From Takakia lepidozioides (lineage: Eukaryota; Streptophyta; Takakiopsida; Takakiales; Takakiaceae), in assembly GCA_030704615.1 (NCBI GenBank), contig CM060732.1, positions 9,052,001 to 9,116,000 on the forward strand: a stretch of DNA of 64,000 bases, read 5' to 3'. Both the position numbers and the translations under genes were made by a program. The notes beneath the pieces were generated by a model, which was not told the DNA's origin, did no database searches, and worked only from the letters and a program-made list of their open reading frames with translations. Shown in pieces: positions 47,244 to 58,440 of the stretch. Numbering within the stretch: the first letter of the stretch is position 1; each line of letters opens with the position of its first letter.

Positions 47244-49419
47244 ATTCGGGATTTCAAAAGTAGAATTCTCAGTGTTGCCTTCCTGCATTTCAATATCTTT
47301 TTCCGGATGTGTGTTCTTTTCGTTTTCTGATCGAATGACTGTCTGGGTTTTTTGTGTGTGATTCAGGTATATGTATCATATCCTCATACCGGGAAAGTAC
47401 CTTAGCGATGACCCAGACTTCATCTATTCATGGGCTGACCCCTCCAATGACAAGACAATGTACACGGCTGGTATTGCCAAAGACTGGAGCAGGGCGCACT
47501 TCCGAGACTGTGGGTGGTACCTCGACCTGCCAAAACAGGACACCCATTCGATGAAGTTGTTTTGAGAAACCTGAACGACAATGCCGCAGCGATTGCCCCA
47601 TTGGCTGAGAAAGACATCCAGGACAAATCATTTCGGCTCTGGCTGCAAAAGAGCCCGAGAAAACTGCTACTCCAAAACGAAAGGGGAAGGTTGTCGGGGA
47701 TCCGAAGGGGAAGGGGAAAAGTGCAGCTCCGCAAGGACAGGGACCGTCAGAGGTTCCTGAAAGACAGCCTTCTCCGCAAGGAGGGATAGGAGAACTTCAA
47801 AGTCAGGGAGCAAGTTTTCGAGGCGAGAGAACATCCCTCCAGGGTTTTGGGCCAGTTCAATCGTAAGGTGCTGAATGAAAGTTTTCTTCAATGATGGAGT
47901 CGAGGAAGTCCACATTCAAAGGGGTGCCCTCGAAATCGTGGGACATGCTTGTTTCGTTCCTCACTCAGGTGAAAACTTATGTCTAAACTGTTGTATGAAT
48001 AATTGTGTTTGGCAGCTTGTTGTGGCTTGTCCAGGGGATTGATCTCCTGTTAGATTTGGATTGGGCTTCTTACAATGTCTCATGTTTTTGGCTGTAGGTC
48101 ACAAAAAGTCCGGAATGGGTGAATGGAGTTCAACAGGCATACGCGACTGACCTTGTGGTGCTGGACATTCCTGACGGTTTTGCTGTCCCTGATGTGTTTC
48201 CTTCCAATTCGACCCCGACTTGGAACAAATCGGATTCTCGTTACTGGCAGTGGGCTTTCTCGTTCAGCAACAAGTTCCTTTCGGACTCGGGGGCTCTTCT
48301 TCTCATGCAGTCAAAGGACATGTCGGCTCGAAGAACTCTTTTCAGCTACATGAAAGCTTCCGGGTTTCGTGTCATCAAAACTTGGACATGCATCAATACT
48401 CTGCCTCTTACGAAGGGCGAGTTCCCGGGGCAGAAAGTGAGTTGGTTCCTTTCAATTGATGTTTCGTGGTTTTCCGGTAAATCAAAATGGTGGGTTATGT
48501 CTTCTGTCTCATTCCCTCTTCGTGATTAATGACAGACACGAGTGTCGAAGCTTTGTGCCTGGTGAGGCGGACGGACACTCTTCCTGCTGGTGTTGCTGAG
48601 TTTCAGTTGAGGGACCTTGCAGCTCACATTGACCCCACCTGCGAGCTGTGGAGGATGATGTTATCTTCAATTACGTCGACTCGGGTCGGACTATGAAAAG
48701 GTCGATGGTGTCCCTTGGAGAGGTGCACGGGAGAAATCTCCAGCTTTCATGCAGACTTTGGTGGAGACATGCAGCCGTCATGGTGGACGAGTGGTTGACT
48801 TGTCTATGGGCACAGGTGGGGCCCTTCACATTGTGTTTGACATATGGGCAGTGACCTTAGGGAAACCTGGTTTTTATTTCTCGTTCTTCTTGGATTTGCA
48901 GGAGCATGTTTTCATGCTTGCAAGAGCGCCGGAAGGCACTTCTTCGGCATGGAAGCTGATACGGAGCTCTTCTCAAGCGAGCTTCGTCAGCTTGAGTCGG
49001 GCACTACTTCTGCCCATCCACAGAGGGACTTCTGGAGGAGCCCGAAGCGCCTGACGAGGATCTGGACGTGGACTCCGATTTTGAGTGTGAGTAAGTTCTT
49101 GTGTAGTCGTGCAAAATATGTTGCATTTCCTTGTGTCGTTCCCATTCGAGAAATAGTGGCTTCGTTGTCTATATCTGGATGTTAACATATACCACCATTC
49201 CTCTTCTTGCTTTGCAGAGTTCAGCACCAGTCATCGAATCAGCAGACGCCTTTCGGTTTCCAAGGATACTACATGTCCCCGAGCCCCCTAGATCCAACCG
49301 CTTGCCGGTTTACGCGGAAGCTTGCGCACGGGTATTATCCGAACAAACACTGTACTCGCATCTCCATGAAGGTCGAGGAAAAAAAAACGTCATGGATGTG
49401 CTGCTGTATTCATAGATGA

Positions 49420-49943
49420 TATTGCTGTACACTGGAAGTGGTTCCTCTGAAACCCTCCAATATTTCTTTAGGTTCAAGTACCGAGGCTCAATAAATTGTA
49501 TTTTGGTTTTGCTTCCATCTCCAAACTGTTTTTCAAGTTCTTTGCGCGTTCCCGTAAGTAGTTGGGGATTGCCTAAATAGGTCTTCGGATTGCGGAATTG
49601 AAAAATGATTTGTGTTGGAATGAATGTACTGCTTTGCCCAAAAAAAATGTTTGATTTTAATATTCAGTTCTCTAGTGGACGATCTCCTCATTCCAAAGTC
49701 ATGACCTCAATCATAATTCATCCGCAAACCTGCCATTGTTCTCGGCCACAAAGAATATTCATGTGGGGGCCTTGAAGAGGGATAAAAAATTAGGACATAG
49801 GCGACAGCTGATCCGCGGTAATAGGGGGGGTAAGCACGGAATTACGGCCTGAACACGTGGAAGCTTGCTGACGTGGCGTGAGCCTAGCCAGGCTCACAGG
49901 CTCACAGGCTCACGCGGCCAGGCTCACGCGCAAGCATTCCCCG
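49420..49943. repeat. Right end of copy B with inverted subterminal motifs
   Basis: After the MTase stop there is about 400 bp of AT-rich 3' flank, then TGACGTGGCGTGAGCCT (49869), repeats of AGGCTCAC, and GCGGCCAGGCTCACGCGC at the end. These invert the motifs of the left end. The last bases are GCATTCCCC. Confidence 0.72.
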
Positions 49944-49952
49944 ACAACCACT
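49944..49952. repeat. Target-site duplication of copy B, right
   Basis: GACAACCAC, identical to 38948-38956. Confidence 0.85.
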
Positions 49953-50325
49953 AGTCCACTAGTCCACCACTAGGCTGCCACTAGCCACCACTAGTGCAGC
50001 CACTAGTCCAACCACTAGGCTGCCACTAGCCACCATTAGTCCATCACTAGGCTGCCACTAGTCCATCACAATCGCCCCCCTAGCTGGCGCTTAGGTCCCT
50101 CTAAGTCCAGGTAGCCACAAGATGTGATAGTAGCCATAGCCTCACCAAGTCCTCCACCACTGTCCCTACTACACTCAAACTCAATAGATCAAGAGGCCGG
50201 GTACAAGAGTTGCCCCATCGTTAGTCGCTGTCTTGCAACCTGTGAACTTGAGCCTGAGATCTTGGGTATTGACTCCTATGAGCTTGGCCTCCTATGTCTT
50301 GTGAGCTGTCACTAGTCATATCCAC
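49953..50325 (-). repeat. Retroelement 3' end/LTR sequence right of copy B
   Basis: CCACTAGTCC-type short repeats continue from 38947, followed by ATCGCCCCCCTAGCTGG, which recurs at 51952 directly after the same LTR-like start. This is the untranslated 3' part of the Ty3 element whose integrase follows on the minus strand. Confidence 0.6.
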
Positions 50326-51422
50326 TGCCACTATCCCAAGCAGTGTGGACATAACCAATCTCCATCAGGAACCCTCTCAAGAGGTGGTGTCAAGCATCCC
50401 ATGTGCCAACCTTTTGAGCATCGATCACACACCAGCATAGTGGCGGCACCACGAGCATGCCCACATAGCATGCAACGCAACCCTGCAGGTACCACTGCAA
50501 GGTTGGGATCTATCCTCCCATCCACATGTGGAAGGTGACATGGCGCACAATTACGCACATGGTCCTTCCATACCATGCCATCTCGACCCTCTAGAATCAA
50601 CACTCCTGAAGGCAACACCTCCCTGACCCTTAGAATCACACGTCCTGCTGTGACATCCAAGGTCGTAGGCGTTGTCTGCTGCAGATACACATAGTCCCCA
50701 AGGTGGAACACCTAGCCGATATCCCCCTCCACGTATAGTGACATACCTCAATGTGTCTCGGTGTTGGGCAATAGCAAGATTCTCAAAAGCCATAGGCATG
50801 ACTCTCTTGAACGACTCTGCCCGCTGGGCACATGTTTGTGTCCACACATCCGGATCATCAAGGTTGAGGACTACTGCAGCCTCTCTGCGAATAGACGCAG
50901 GCAAATCCGGCTCTCGGCCAAAGAGAAGGAAATATGGTGAGAAGGAGGCAAGTGATGTTTGCTTGCTAAACCTGTAGCCCATGACTAACCAAGGTACCTG
51001 AAGATCCCAATCTCCTAGGTGTCCCTTTTGCAAGCCATACTTGCGCAAACCCCTCTTCATCGTCTGAACCACTCTCTCTGCCAAGCCATCGGCCTCAGGA
51101 TGATCCCGAGAAGTGGTACGGTGGTCTATCAAGGCTTTATCACACAAAGCCTGAAACTCCCCAAGAACTCTCTCCCTTGGTCCGTGAGTACCTAGCTGGA
51201 GCACCGAATCGGCTAAGCACACGATCTAGGAATGCATACGCAGCCCCCTCACTAGCCTTGTCAGGGCAATGGAACCAACTCAATCCACTTGGAGAAGTGC
51301 TCCACCATCACCAACACATATCTGTGGTGACGCATCGTCAGTGACAAAGGCCCTGCGAAGTCAAGACTCCACCTGTAGCCCAATCCCATGATGGGTAAAG
51401 GATGCAACTGTGGTGTAGGGGC
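50326..51422 (-). mobile_element. Ty3 integrase with C-terminal PHD finger (element 2, partial)
   Basis: Minus-strand reading gives part of the integrase core (VLGEFQALCDKALIDHRTTS, HPEADGLAERVVQTMKRGLRK), YFLLFGREPDLPASIRREA, then LGDYVYLQQT and RVREVLPSGVLILEGRDG, and finally a PHD zinc finger: CMLCGHARGAATMLVCDRCS, GWHMGCLTPPLE, DGDWLCPHC. The C4HC3 spacing is complete. The upstream part is cut near 51422. A few indels break the core. PHD fingers read histone-tail state, so the domain may steer integration. Confidence 0.8.
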
Positions 51423-51866
51423 TGTCGTGCGCATACATATCGCTACACAACTACATCGCTGTCCAAACCACACCACACATATATGCACAATAAAGTAGTC
51501 TGCCACAATGATAAGAAAGCTAAAAGACACACACTCTCGACACAAGAAATATGAAATCCATCGCCATCACTCTTTAAAAATAGAAGTCGAGCCAGGGGCA
51601 CCCCAAGCTATGGGGACTCCACCCCACAACAACCTACACTCCCATCATAAGCACACTCAGATCTAAATGCATGAAGGAGCTCGGTCGCGTAGGCTCAACT
51701 CGAGAGAGATGAGCTACGCGACTGCCGCTCTCGTGAAGATAAGGCGGTTCAGGTGTCAAACTAAACTTGACACCTGATTTAACACTTGACCTAAATCCAA
51801 GTGTTAAATACAAATAACTAGCTTTATTCTAGTTGTTTTCACACTGTGCTTATTTAACTTGACAGC
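51423..51866 (-). repeat. Probable solo LTR of the PHD-type Ty3 family
   Basis: Starts TGTCGTGCGCATACATATCG (about 51424) and ends near AACTTGACA (about 51864), then the same start motif recurs at 51868. The TG...CA ends and ~440-bp length fit an LTR. It contains TGACACCTGATTTAACACTTG and an imperfect inverted copy nearby (CAAGTGTTAAAT). Confidence 0.55.
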
Positions 51867-52194
51867 TGTCGTGCGCATACATATCGCTACACAACTACAT
51901 CGCTGTCCAAACCACACCACACATATATGCACAATAAAGTAGTCTGCCACAATCGCCCCCCTAGCTGGTGGATAGGTCCCTCTAACTCCAGATAACTACA
52001 AGATGTAATAGCCACAGCCGTACTAAGTCCTCTATCACTGTCCCTATTGCACTCAAACCCTATAGACCAAGAGGCCGGGTACAAGAGTAGCCCCATCGTT
52101 AGTCGCCGTCTTGCAATCTGTGAACTTGAGCCAGGACCTCGTGTGTTCAAGGGCTCCTAGTAGTTGGGCCTTGCGTTTCTTGTTAGCCTTCCAT
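51867..52194 (-). repeat. Retroelement 3' terminal region of element 3
   Basis: Repeats the first ~85 bp of the LTR-like sequence and then ATCGCCCCCCTAGCTGG, as in element 2. It is followed by the PHD-coding end of element 3. No other feature. Confidence 0.5.
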
Positions 52195-54398
52195 GGTTGT
52201 ATCCACTCCCACTATCCAATGCAATGTGGACATAACCAATCCCCATCCGGAACCATCTCAAGAGGTGGAGTCAAGCATCCCATATGCTAACCTCTAGAGC
52301 ATCGATCACACACTAGCATGGTGGTTGCCCCTCTAGCAGACCCACACAACATGCACCTCAAACCTGCAGATACCACTGCCAAGTTTGGGTCTATCCTGCC
52401 ATCGACATTCGGAAGGTGACATGGCGCGCACAATTACACACATGGTCCTTCCAAGTTATGCCATCCCGACCTTCCAAGACCAAGACGCCTGAGGGCAAGA
52501 CCTCTCGAACCCTCAAAATAACACGTCCTGCAGTCACATCCAAAGTCGTAGGAGCAGTCTGTTGTAGATAGACATAGTCACCAGGGTTGAATCTCCGAAC
52601 CCCAGGACGATAGCCCCCACCACGTATGGTCGCATACCTCAACGTATCACGGTGTTGTGCAATGGCAAGGTTCTCGAAAGCCATGGGCATGACTTTCTTG
52701 AACAACTCTGCACGCTGCTCACATGCACGTGCCCACACGTCCGGATCGTCAAGGTTAAGAACTGTAGCAGCTTCTCTGCGAATGGATGTAGGCAAATCCG
52801 GCTCTCGGCCAAAGAGAAGAAAGTATGGTGAGAAGGAGGCAAGTGATGCTTGCTTGCTGAACCTGTAGCCCATGGCTAACCAGGGTAACTGAAGATCCCA
52901 ATCTCCTAGGTGTCCCTTCTGCAAGCCGTACTTGCGCAAACCCATCTTTACTGTCTGAACAACTCTCTCTGCCAAGCCATCGGCCTCAGGATGATCCCGA
53001 GAAGTGGTGCGGTGGTCTATCAAGGCCTTGTCACACAAAGCCTGAAACTCCCCCAAGAACTCTCTCCCTTGGTCCGTGAGTACCTCAGCTGGAGCACCGA
53101 ATCGGCTAAGCACACAATCCAAGAATGCATACGCAGCTCCCTCACTAGCCTTATCAGGCAATGGAACCAATTCAATCCACTTGGAGAAGTGCTCCACCAT
53201 CACCAACACGTACTTGTTGTGGCGCATGGTCAGTGGCAACGGCCCTGCGAAGTCAAGACTTCACCTGTAGCCCAATCCCATGATCGGAAGAGGGTGCAAT
53301 TGTGGAGTATGGGCGTTGAATGAAGCACGCACCCTGTCACACACCATGCACCTAGCCACAAATTGTTGCACCTCTGTGTGCATACCACGCCACCAATACT
53401 GCCCCTGCAGTAGACTATGAGTGCGTCGCACCCCAAAATGCCCCAACTCCTCATGGGCATGCCGCACTAACCGTGCCCGCTGTGTTGGGTGAGGCACAAT
53501 CCTCACTCGACCATCCTCCTACACTCGGAGCAGGTGTGTCCCCTCCCACTTGAACCTCTTGGCTCGTTGTAGGATCCGATCCCTCTCCTTGGTAGTCACA
53601 GTGGCTGCAGTGTCTCCAGTGCGGAGGTAGTCCAACACAACTGAATCCTCATGTATATCTTTGGCGCCACCTTGCTCATTGCTGGCCTCAGGGTCCTCAG
53701 ACACTTGATCTACAGTCATCCTTGTTGCAGGTCCAACCTGGCCTTCCGTTGCCAAGATACACAGAAATGCAGATGCATTCGGGCACCATCTCCTCGTCCG
53801 TCTCACCATGCCACCGAGCTCCAGTGTCATCCTGCTGGCTCGTGCATGGATTGCGACTCAACCCATCTGCATTGCGATTGACCAAACCCGGTCGATGCAC
53901 CACCTGAAAGTCATACTCTTGAAGGATGAGTGCCCACCGTGCAAGCTTCCCCGTAAGCTTGTCTGACTCCATCAACCACTTGAGTGGTTGGTGATCCGTG
54001 ACAAGGGTGAAGAGATTGCCGTATAGATAGCACCTGAAGTGTGCCACGGCCCACACTGCAGCTAAGCATTCTCCCTCATATGAGCTATACTTAGACTCTG
54101 CAGCATTGTTCGAGCGGCTAGCATAAGCCACTACGAACTCTCTTCCCTCATCATCCACCTGTGTGAGCACCGCTCCAACCCCCAGCATGCTCCAATCTGT
54201 ATGCAGCTGAAAAGGACGCCCCCTGATAGGTCGTCTCAAGATGGGCGCCGAGGTCAACCTCGCATTGAGCTCTTGAAAAGCTTGTTCTTGCTCATCTTTC
54301 CACTGCCACTCCTGGTCCACCTTGGTCAGCTTGGTTAGAGCCTTTGCAATGGCACTAAATCCCTTAACAAACCGTCTGTAATAGTTTGCTAACCCCAT
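52195..54398 (-). pseudogene. Ty3 pol: RNase H, integrase and PHD finger (element 3)
   Basis: Read from 54398 down: MGLANYYRRFVKGFSAIAKAL and HTDWSMLGVGAVLTQ (RNase H), ECLAAVWAVAHFRCYLYG, TDHQPLKWLMESDKL, ADGLSRNP, then the integrase zinc domain (HAHEELGHFGVRRTHSLL, CMVCDR), core with VLVMVEHFSKWIELVPLP, AEVLTDQGREFLGEFQAL and HPEADGLAERVV, GPY/F-like GDYVYLQQTAPTT, and a PHD finger near 52210-52380 in which the Trp codon before HMGCLTPP is TAG. Frame breaks occur near 53250 and 53515. The reverse-transcriptase palm is absent. Confidence 0.8.
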
Positions 54399-55042
54399 GA
54401 AAGCTCAAGAACAATACTAACATTGCTAGCATGTGTACCTATAGCCTGATTGGCTGCAATCTGTGGCAACCTCCCCATCTGTTGAAACAGAAGAGCCCCC
54501 ACATGACGTGCATGACCAACAGACGAGGTGGAGGGCACTGGTACTACTGTCCCTCCACCCGCAGCAAGACTGGAGACATTCAACAAAGAGACAGCACTCG
54601 GATGCAAACTTGAATTCAAAGAACTAGTCCCTCCCCCGAGAGTGGGATTAGGGAGACTAGTCACAGGCACATACATCATACTCGTCACTGGGGCCGGCAT
54701 ACCACTCATAGTAGCCCAAACATCTGAACCATACCTGTCTACCCCCTGAATATGAACAGGATGAGAGGGCAGACCGATCAATTCCCGAGCCGGCGTGGGC
54801 TCAGTTCGTCCAGCCACCATGGCTTCATCACCTTGAACATAAACAGAGAGGCCCTCGGGGTTGGCTATCCCAGACCCCTCATCTACCAATGCAATACCAA
54901 CTGGGGGCTCTACTATCGCTCCCAACGTACCACTGTTCAAAATTTCATCATCATTGGTCACAAAATTACCTGCCTGCAGGTTATCCGAACGCTCGTTCAT
55001 TTCCACTACACCTTCAGCCAGCGGCTCTCTTGAACTATTCAT
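54389..55042 (-). pseudogene. Gag-like N-terminal region joined directly to RNase H region
   Basis: A 217-codon frame rich in Gly, Ser, Val and Pro (for example ELIGLPSHPVHIQGVDRYG and TSSVGHARHVGALLF) ends in SIVLELSWG and meets GLANYYRRF of the RNase H segment at 54398. In an intact element Gag, protease and reverse transcriptase would lie between, so about 1.5-2 kb has been deleted. It has no zinc knuckle. The Gag identity rests on position. Confidence 0.45.
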
Positions 55043-56568
55043 GATCCTTTGCCTGCCTGATCATAGCTAAGTAGTTCTAGAATTACCTAGCATGCAAGAA
55101 ATGAAAGTAGATTGGAGAGTTAACTTTTAAGCAGCATGGATATGGAGTGTGGGCCGAGCGCTTGGCGAGCTAACCTCTGGAACCCAAGTGGAGCAATACA
55201 CGACCTTCAGCACCTTGTGTGACTGCAGCTCGTAGACTCCCAAAGCCAGCCACTCCCAGCCGTCAGCTCTCTTAAGCCAAAAACCCACGTGGGCAGTGTC
55301 ACCCTCTCTCCACGTGCGCGAAAGCACAGCCGAGTCCGAATAGTCACCCAAATTCTCAAACGCACTTGGGCGAACCACCCGTTGTGATGCAAAGGTAGTA
55401 CCCACACCCAAGACTACTAGATCAGATGACTGTACCACCAAGGCCCCACCTCTCAAACCATCAACCAACTGTGAATAGGCACGTGCCAAGGCGCAAGGTC
55501 GGAGCTGAAACCGCAACGCCCTCAAGATCAGAGCCCCCGTGCCTTGTAACATCAACGACAACCAACTTCGCCCCACTAGACCAGGGCATGATGAAGCTCC
55601 GCACTTCGAACACCAGAAAGAGGCAAATACAAACCTACTTCTAACTAGGTCAATTCTCGGTGATGCAGGAAGCACGACTTAATCGCTCTGGACGGCAAAC
55701 GTTCATCATTACGTAATTCAAATTCTTTCCTAGCAAGTTGTCTGGCTCTAGACACCACCGCACCAGGCTCATCGTAATCGTGAACAGGGCTTCGTGATGA
55801 CTGGTTAACGCAGCAAGGTCACCCACGACAGCCCTTTCTATGCGCTCAAACCAAAACTGATCCTCATCACAGATCTCACACAACAGGTCATCCACTTCTT
55901 GTGACAACTCGATATCCCTTTCCAACTCTGCTGCTTGCTGCCTACTCTCAAAATACTCAGGTCCAGGATCAACAAAGTTGTCAGAGTTATAGTATTCCGG
56001 ATCCTGTCAGATTTCTCAGACCTTGGCGACCACGCCTCTGCCTCATCTAGATTAGCATAGTCATTACTACCAGGAGAACCCAACGAAACAACAAGGGCTA
56101 GAATGCAAGCAATAGGCTCAGGAAGTGGCGATGCTAGCAAGGCAACACTGCCAGGCCGTGCGCCGTTAGTTGTGTTAGCAACAGCAAGAACGTCAGCAGG
56201 GTGAGACACAACAGGGTTGGTTTCAACAACGGGAGGAGCAACATCATAACACCAGCAGAATGGGAAGTGGCAGCAAGGTTAGCCTCCACACTAGGATTAG
56301 CTTCAACAATAAGCGCCACACTAATCTGAAGAAATAAACTCTCCCCCTCTCTGCGAGCTACACAAGACAAGTCACGAACGGCAGCCATCCCTGCAATCAC
56401 ACCCCAACGCGCATCGTGAGACGGCAATATCGCGATAGCAGGAGAAAATATGGCAAGGCGAGGAGCCGCCATTGATAACACGCATTAGCGAACCACTTAG
56501 GATGTAGAGCACATCCCGCGAAAAAGACCTAACTGACCCACCCGGCTTCTCTCCACCATAAAACAAGC
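55043..56568 (-). other. Retroelement 5' region, unrecognised frames
   Basis: Two or more minus-strand frames (55127-55675; 55650-56481 in pieces) are rich in Arg, Leu and Ser. They include DVDDLLCEICDE-like acidic stretches (55.87 kb) and a Val/Leu-rich segment, with no recognisable domain. Position between the Gag-like frame and the LTR-like repeat suggests a leader or extra reading frame of the retroelement. Just left of the LTR the minus strand reads TGGTGGAGAGAAGCCGGGTG, which could be a primer-binding site. Confidence 0.35.
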
Positions 56569-57017
56569 TTGAAGCATATACTCCTTTCCTCTCAAGAAGC
56601 AAGGTTTCACAGCAAAGGGGCGAGCGGAAAGAGCAAGCAACGCGCGAGAGGAGGATCAAACACACGGATCTGACACAAAGCAGCTCTCATCCAAAGCTTG
56701 TACACCAATTACACATATACACTAACACCCGAGTACACCGCCTTGACCTTGTGTCAGGGCGCCGTCTTTATACAAAAGACCTAGCTTCAGTTGCCCGTCG
56801 CGTGGCGAGGCGTCACAAGCCAAAAACCGCGGCCGTTCTATCACCCTAGAATAGATGAAGGGCCAGGATGTGGCCACCAGCCAAAACTAACCCTAACCTA
56901 GATATCATTGTAACGGTTTGACGGCATTATACCCCAAAAAAATTATACTATGGATGTGTATCGCCGTTTTAGATGATGAAGCGGGTCATTTCTAGCCTAG
57001 GCAAATATGGGCCATCA
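56569..57017 (-). repeat. LTR-like repeat, copy 2 (~449 bp)
   Basis: Same sequence and orientation as 25956-26389, with about a dozen differences and small indels. It begins TGAAGCATATACTCC and ends GGGCCATCA. It could be the 5' LTR of the element whose 3' LTR is at 25.96 kb, or the 3' LTR of the remnant to its right. Confidence 0.6.
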
Positions 57018-57265
57018 CAAACCCCACGGAATAATCTCCACCCCAAAGACCAATTTTGAATGGATTGGATTTGTAAACACCACCAGCTCCTTGTGAATCT
57101 TAGTATTATGCCTTTGTGACAAGGTCAATGCACGTTGACTCCGGATTATCTTGTAGATCAAATAGGAGCCATTGATCTTCAATCTGGATTTGCATGCATG
57201 CTTGCCATGCTAAAGACGTAGGCTGATCCACCTGAAACTGATATGTATACTTGAAACTTCTTGGG
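57018..57265 (-). pseudogene. Degenerate Ty3 integrase C-terminal remnant
   Basis: The stretch TTGATCTTCAATCTGGATTTG, CATGCTTGCCATGC and CCACCTGAAACTG parallels 26870-26950 (TCGATCTTGAGCTTAG, CATGCTTGCCATGC, CCACCTGAAACAG), which encodes the integrase tail of element 1. It is too decayed to translate. Confidence 0.5.
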
Positions 57266-58440
57266 CTTGACTTTTAGGCCAGCCGATCTCTTTTGTTGTG
57301 TTGTCAAAATGAATGGACAGAGGATGAAAGGGGGTAGGTGGAGATCATCCGAACTGTGATGCAGAGATGAATGATAAGATGATGCGGGACAAGTTATAGG
57401 ACTCATTCATCGGCACATTATATAAGGGGATGGATGAACGTACAGCTAGTGATGTGCACTGTCATGGTTCATCCGGATGTTATTTCGACTTGGCTTGCAG
57501 ATTAAGTGGGGAGCAGGGACTAAAATCCCTCACCACAACCTGGGCCAACAAAATAGTGTACTCTTGCAGCCTTGTGAGGCAAAAGGACAGCAATTCCTAA
57601 AGAACATCCGTAGTTCTGTTGACAGCTGATTTCTCTCTACCAACCTGGTCTAATTGACTCTCATGACTTGCGCCACACCAAACCAACAGAGCTTTGACAG
57701 TGAAGTCAATCCACATATACTTTAATGCAGCCTGACACCCACCTAAACCCTAAACTAATATTGCCCATAAAGTGTTATTATCACCAAGAAACCAGCAGCC
57801 TGCGGGTACAAAGTATGCATGAAAGGAATAGTCAGAGAGTCACCATTTAGGTTTCTTTATTCTCTTTCTCTGCCCTGTGGTTCTTCCTGCAACATCATAT
57901 CTCCTCCATCCAATCAGTAACATTGGGCAGCAAGCACTCTCGCTCTGTCTACATATGTGTGTACTTTTGTTCTACTGTGAGGGAATACAACTAAATACCT
58001 CTCTTAAGCTCTCTGATTGTAAGACCATGACTAGAGGATGGAATACTTATTGCTATAATCTCTCTCTCTGTGAGGTGTACCTTAAATGGAAAAGTGATTG
58101 CAAAGGGATGTGCTTGTAGATATGCACTCTTCTCTCCTTCTTCAAGACAAACAAGGCCCTATGTTCTCTATCTCACACTTTTCTCTGTTGGAAACCTGTA
58201 GCTGGTCAATGCTGAGGCGTGTGAGAGAGTGCCAAGTCCATATCCAGCTTTCTTTTCAAATATGATCGGTCGGTACTGTCCCATCCACCCTCACAGTACA
58301 AAACCATCAGAATATCCTCCAGCAATTTTGGATTAAAGGGTACTTAAGGGCTTTAATCCTAAAAATTGGTAGTTTCCTGCACTGCTAATGTCTTCCCGAC
58401 ATTTCCACAGATGTGACACGTTGCTCTAGCTGCAATATTA
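57266..58440. other. No recognised feature
   Basis: About 1.2 kb of ordinary sequence. Open frames at 57179-57406 (minus) and 57877-58119 (plus) show no known domain. A weak CT-rich stretch at 57858-57880 and (CT)n at 58060 are the only repeats. Confidence 0.5.

Larger units (their letters stand above)
43715..49419 (+). pseudogene. ParB-like domain plus beta-class DNA methyltransferase gene (copy B)
   Basis: After an acceptor (CTGCAG) the exon reads RSKRRRTLYFTSKKQR, then an acidic segment (EATDEQPPIEGGEDEEVSWA) that copy A has lost. The ParB-like exon ends near 45390 and holds FFVWDGNHRLLAW and IEWHWSVVSMVLD. The next exons are as in copy A, with clean GT-AG introns near 45391-45463, 45656-45743 and 46193-46273. 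After the palindrome-rich intron come GKYLSDDPDFIYSWADPSN, KTMYTAGIAKDWS, RDCGWYLDLP, a Lys-rich linker, LVVLDIPDG, SDSGALLLMQSKD, FMQTLVETCS, VVDLSMGTG, HFFGMEADTELF and a complete last exon (FGFQGYYMSPSPLDPT ...) stopping at 49419. Lesions: one-base deletion near 44949, two-base deletion near 46361, one-base deletion near 47542 and others at 47.6-47.9 and 48.6 kb. None coincides with the copy A lesions noted. MTase class and ParB assignment rest on motifs. Confidence 0.73.
38957..49943. mobile_element. Mutator-like ParB/MTase element, copy B (complete, 10,987 bp)
   Basis: The element is bounded by 9-bp duplications. Its left end reads CAACGACGCTACC then GCGTGAGCCTGG; the reverse complement of the right end reads GGGGAATGCTTGC then GCGTGAGCCTGG, so both ends have 13 degenerate bases followed by a conserved inverted block that continues CGCGTGAGC. 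Internal order is subterminal repeats, 42-bp palindrome array, SWIM transposase (minus), divergent intergenic region, ParB/MTase gene (plus) and right subterminal repeats. It lies within the 3' end of a PHD-type Ty3 element. Both genes carry frameshifts, so it is now non-autonomous unless helped by another copy. Confidence 0.87.
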
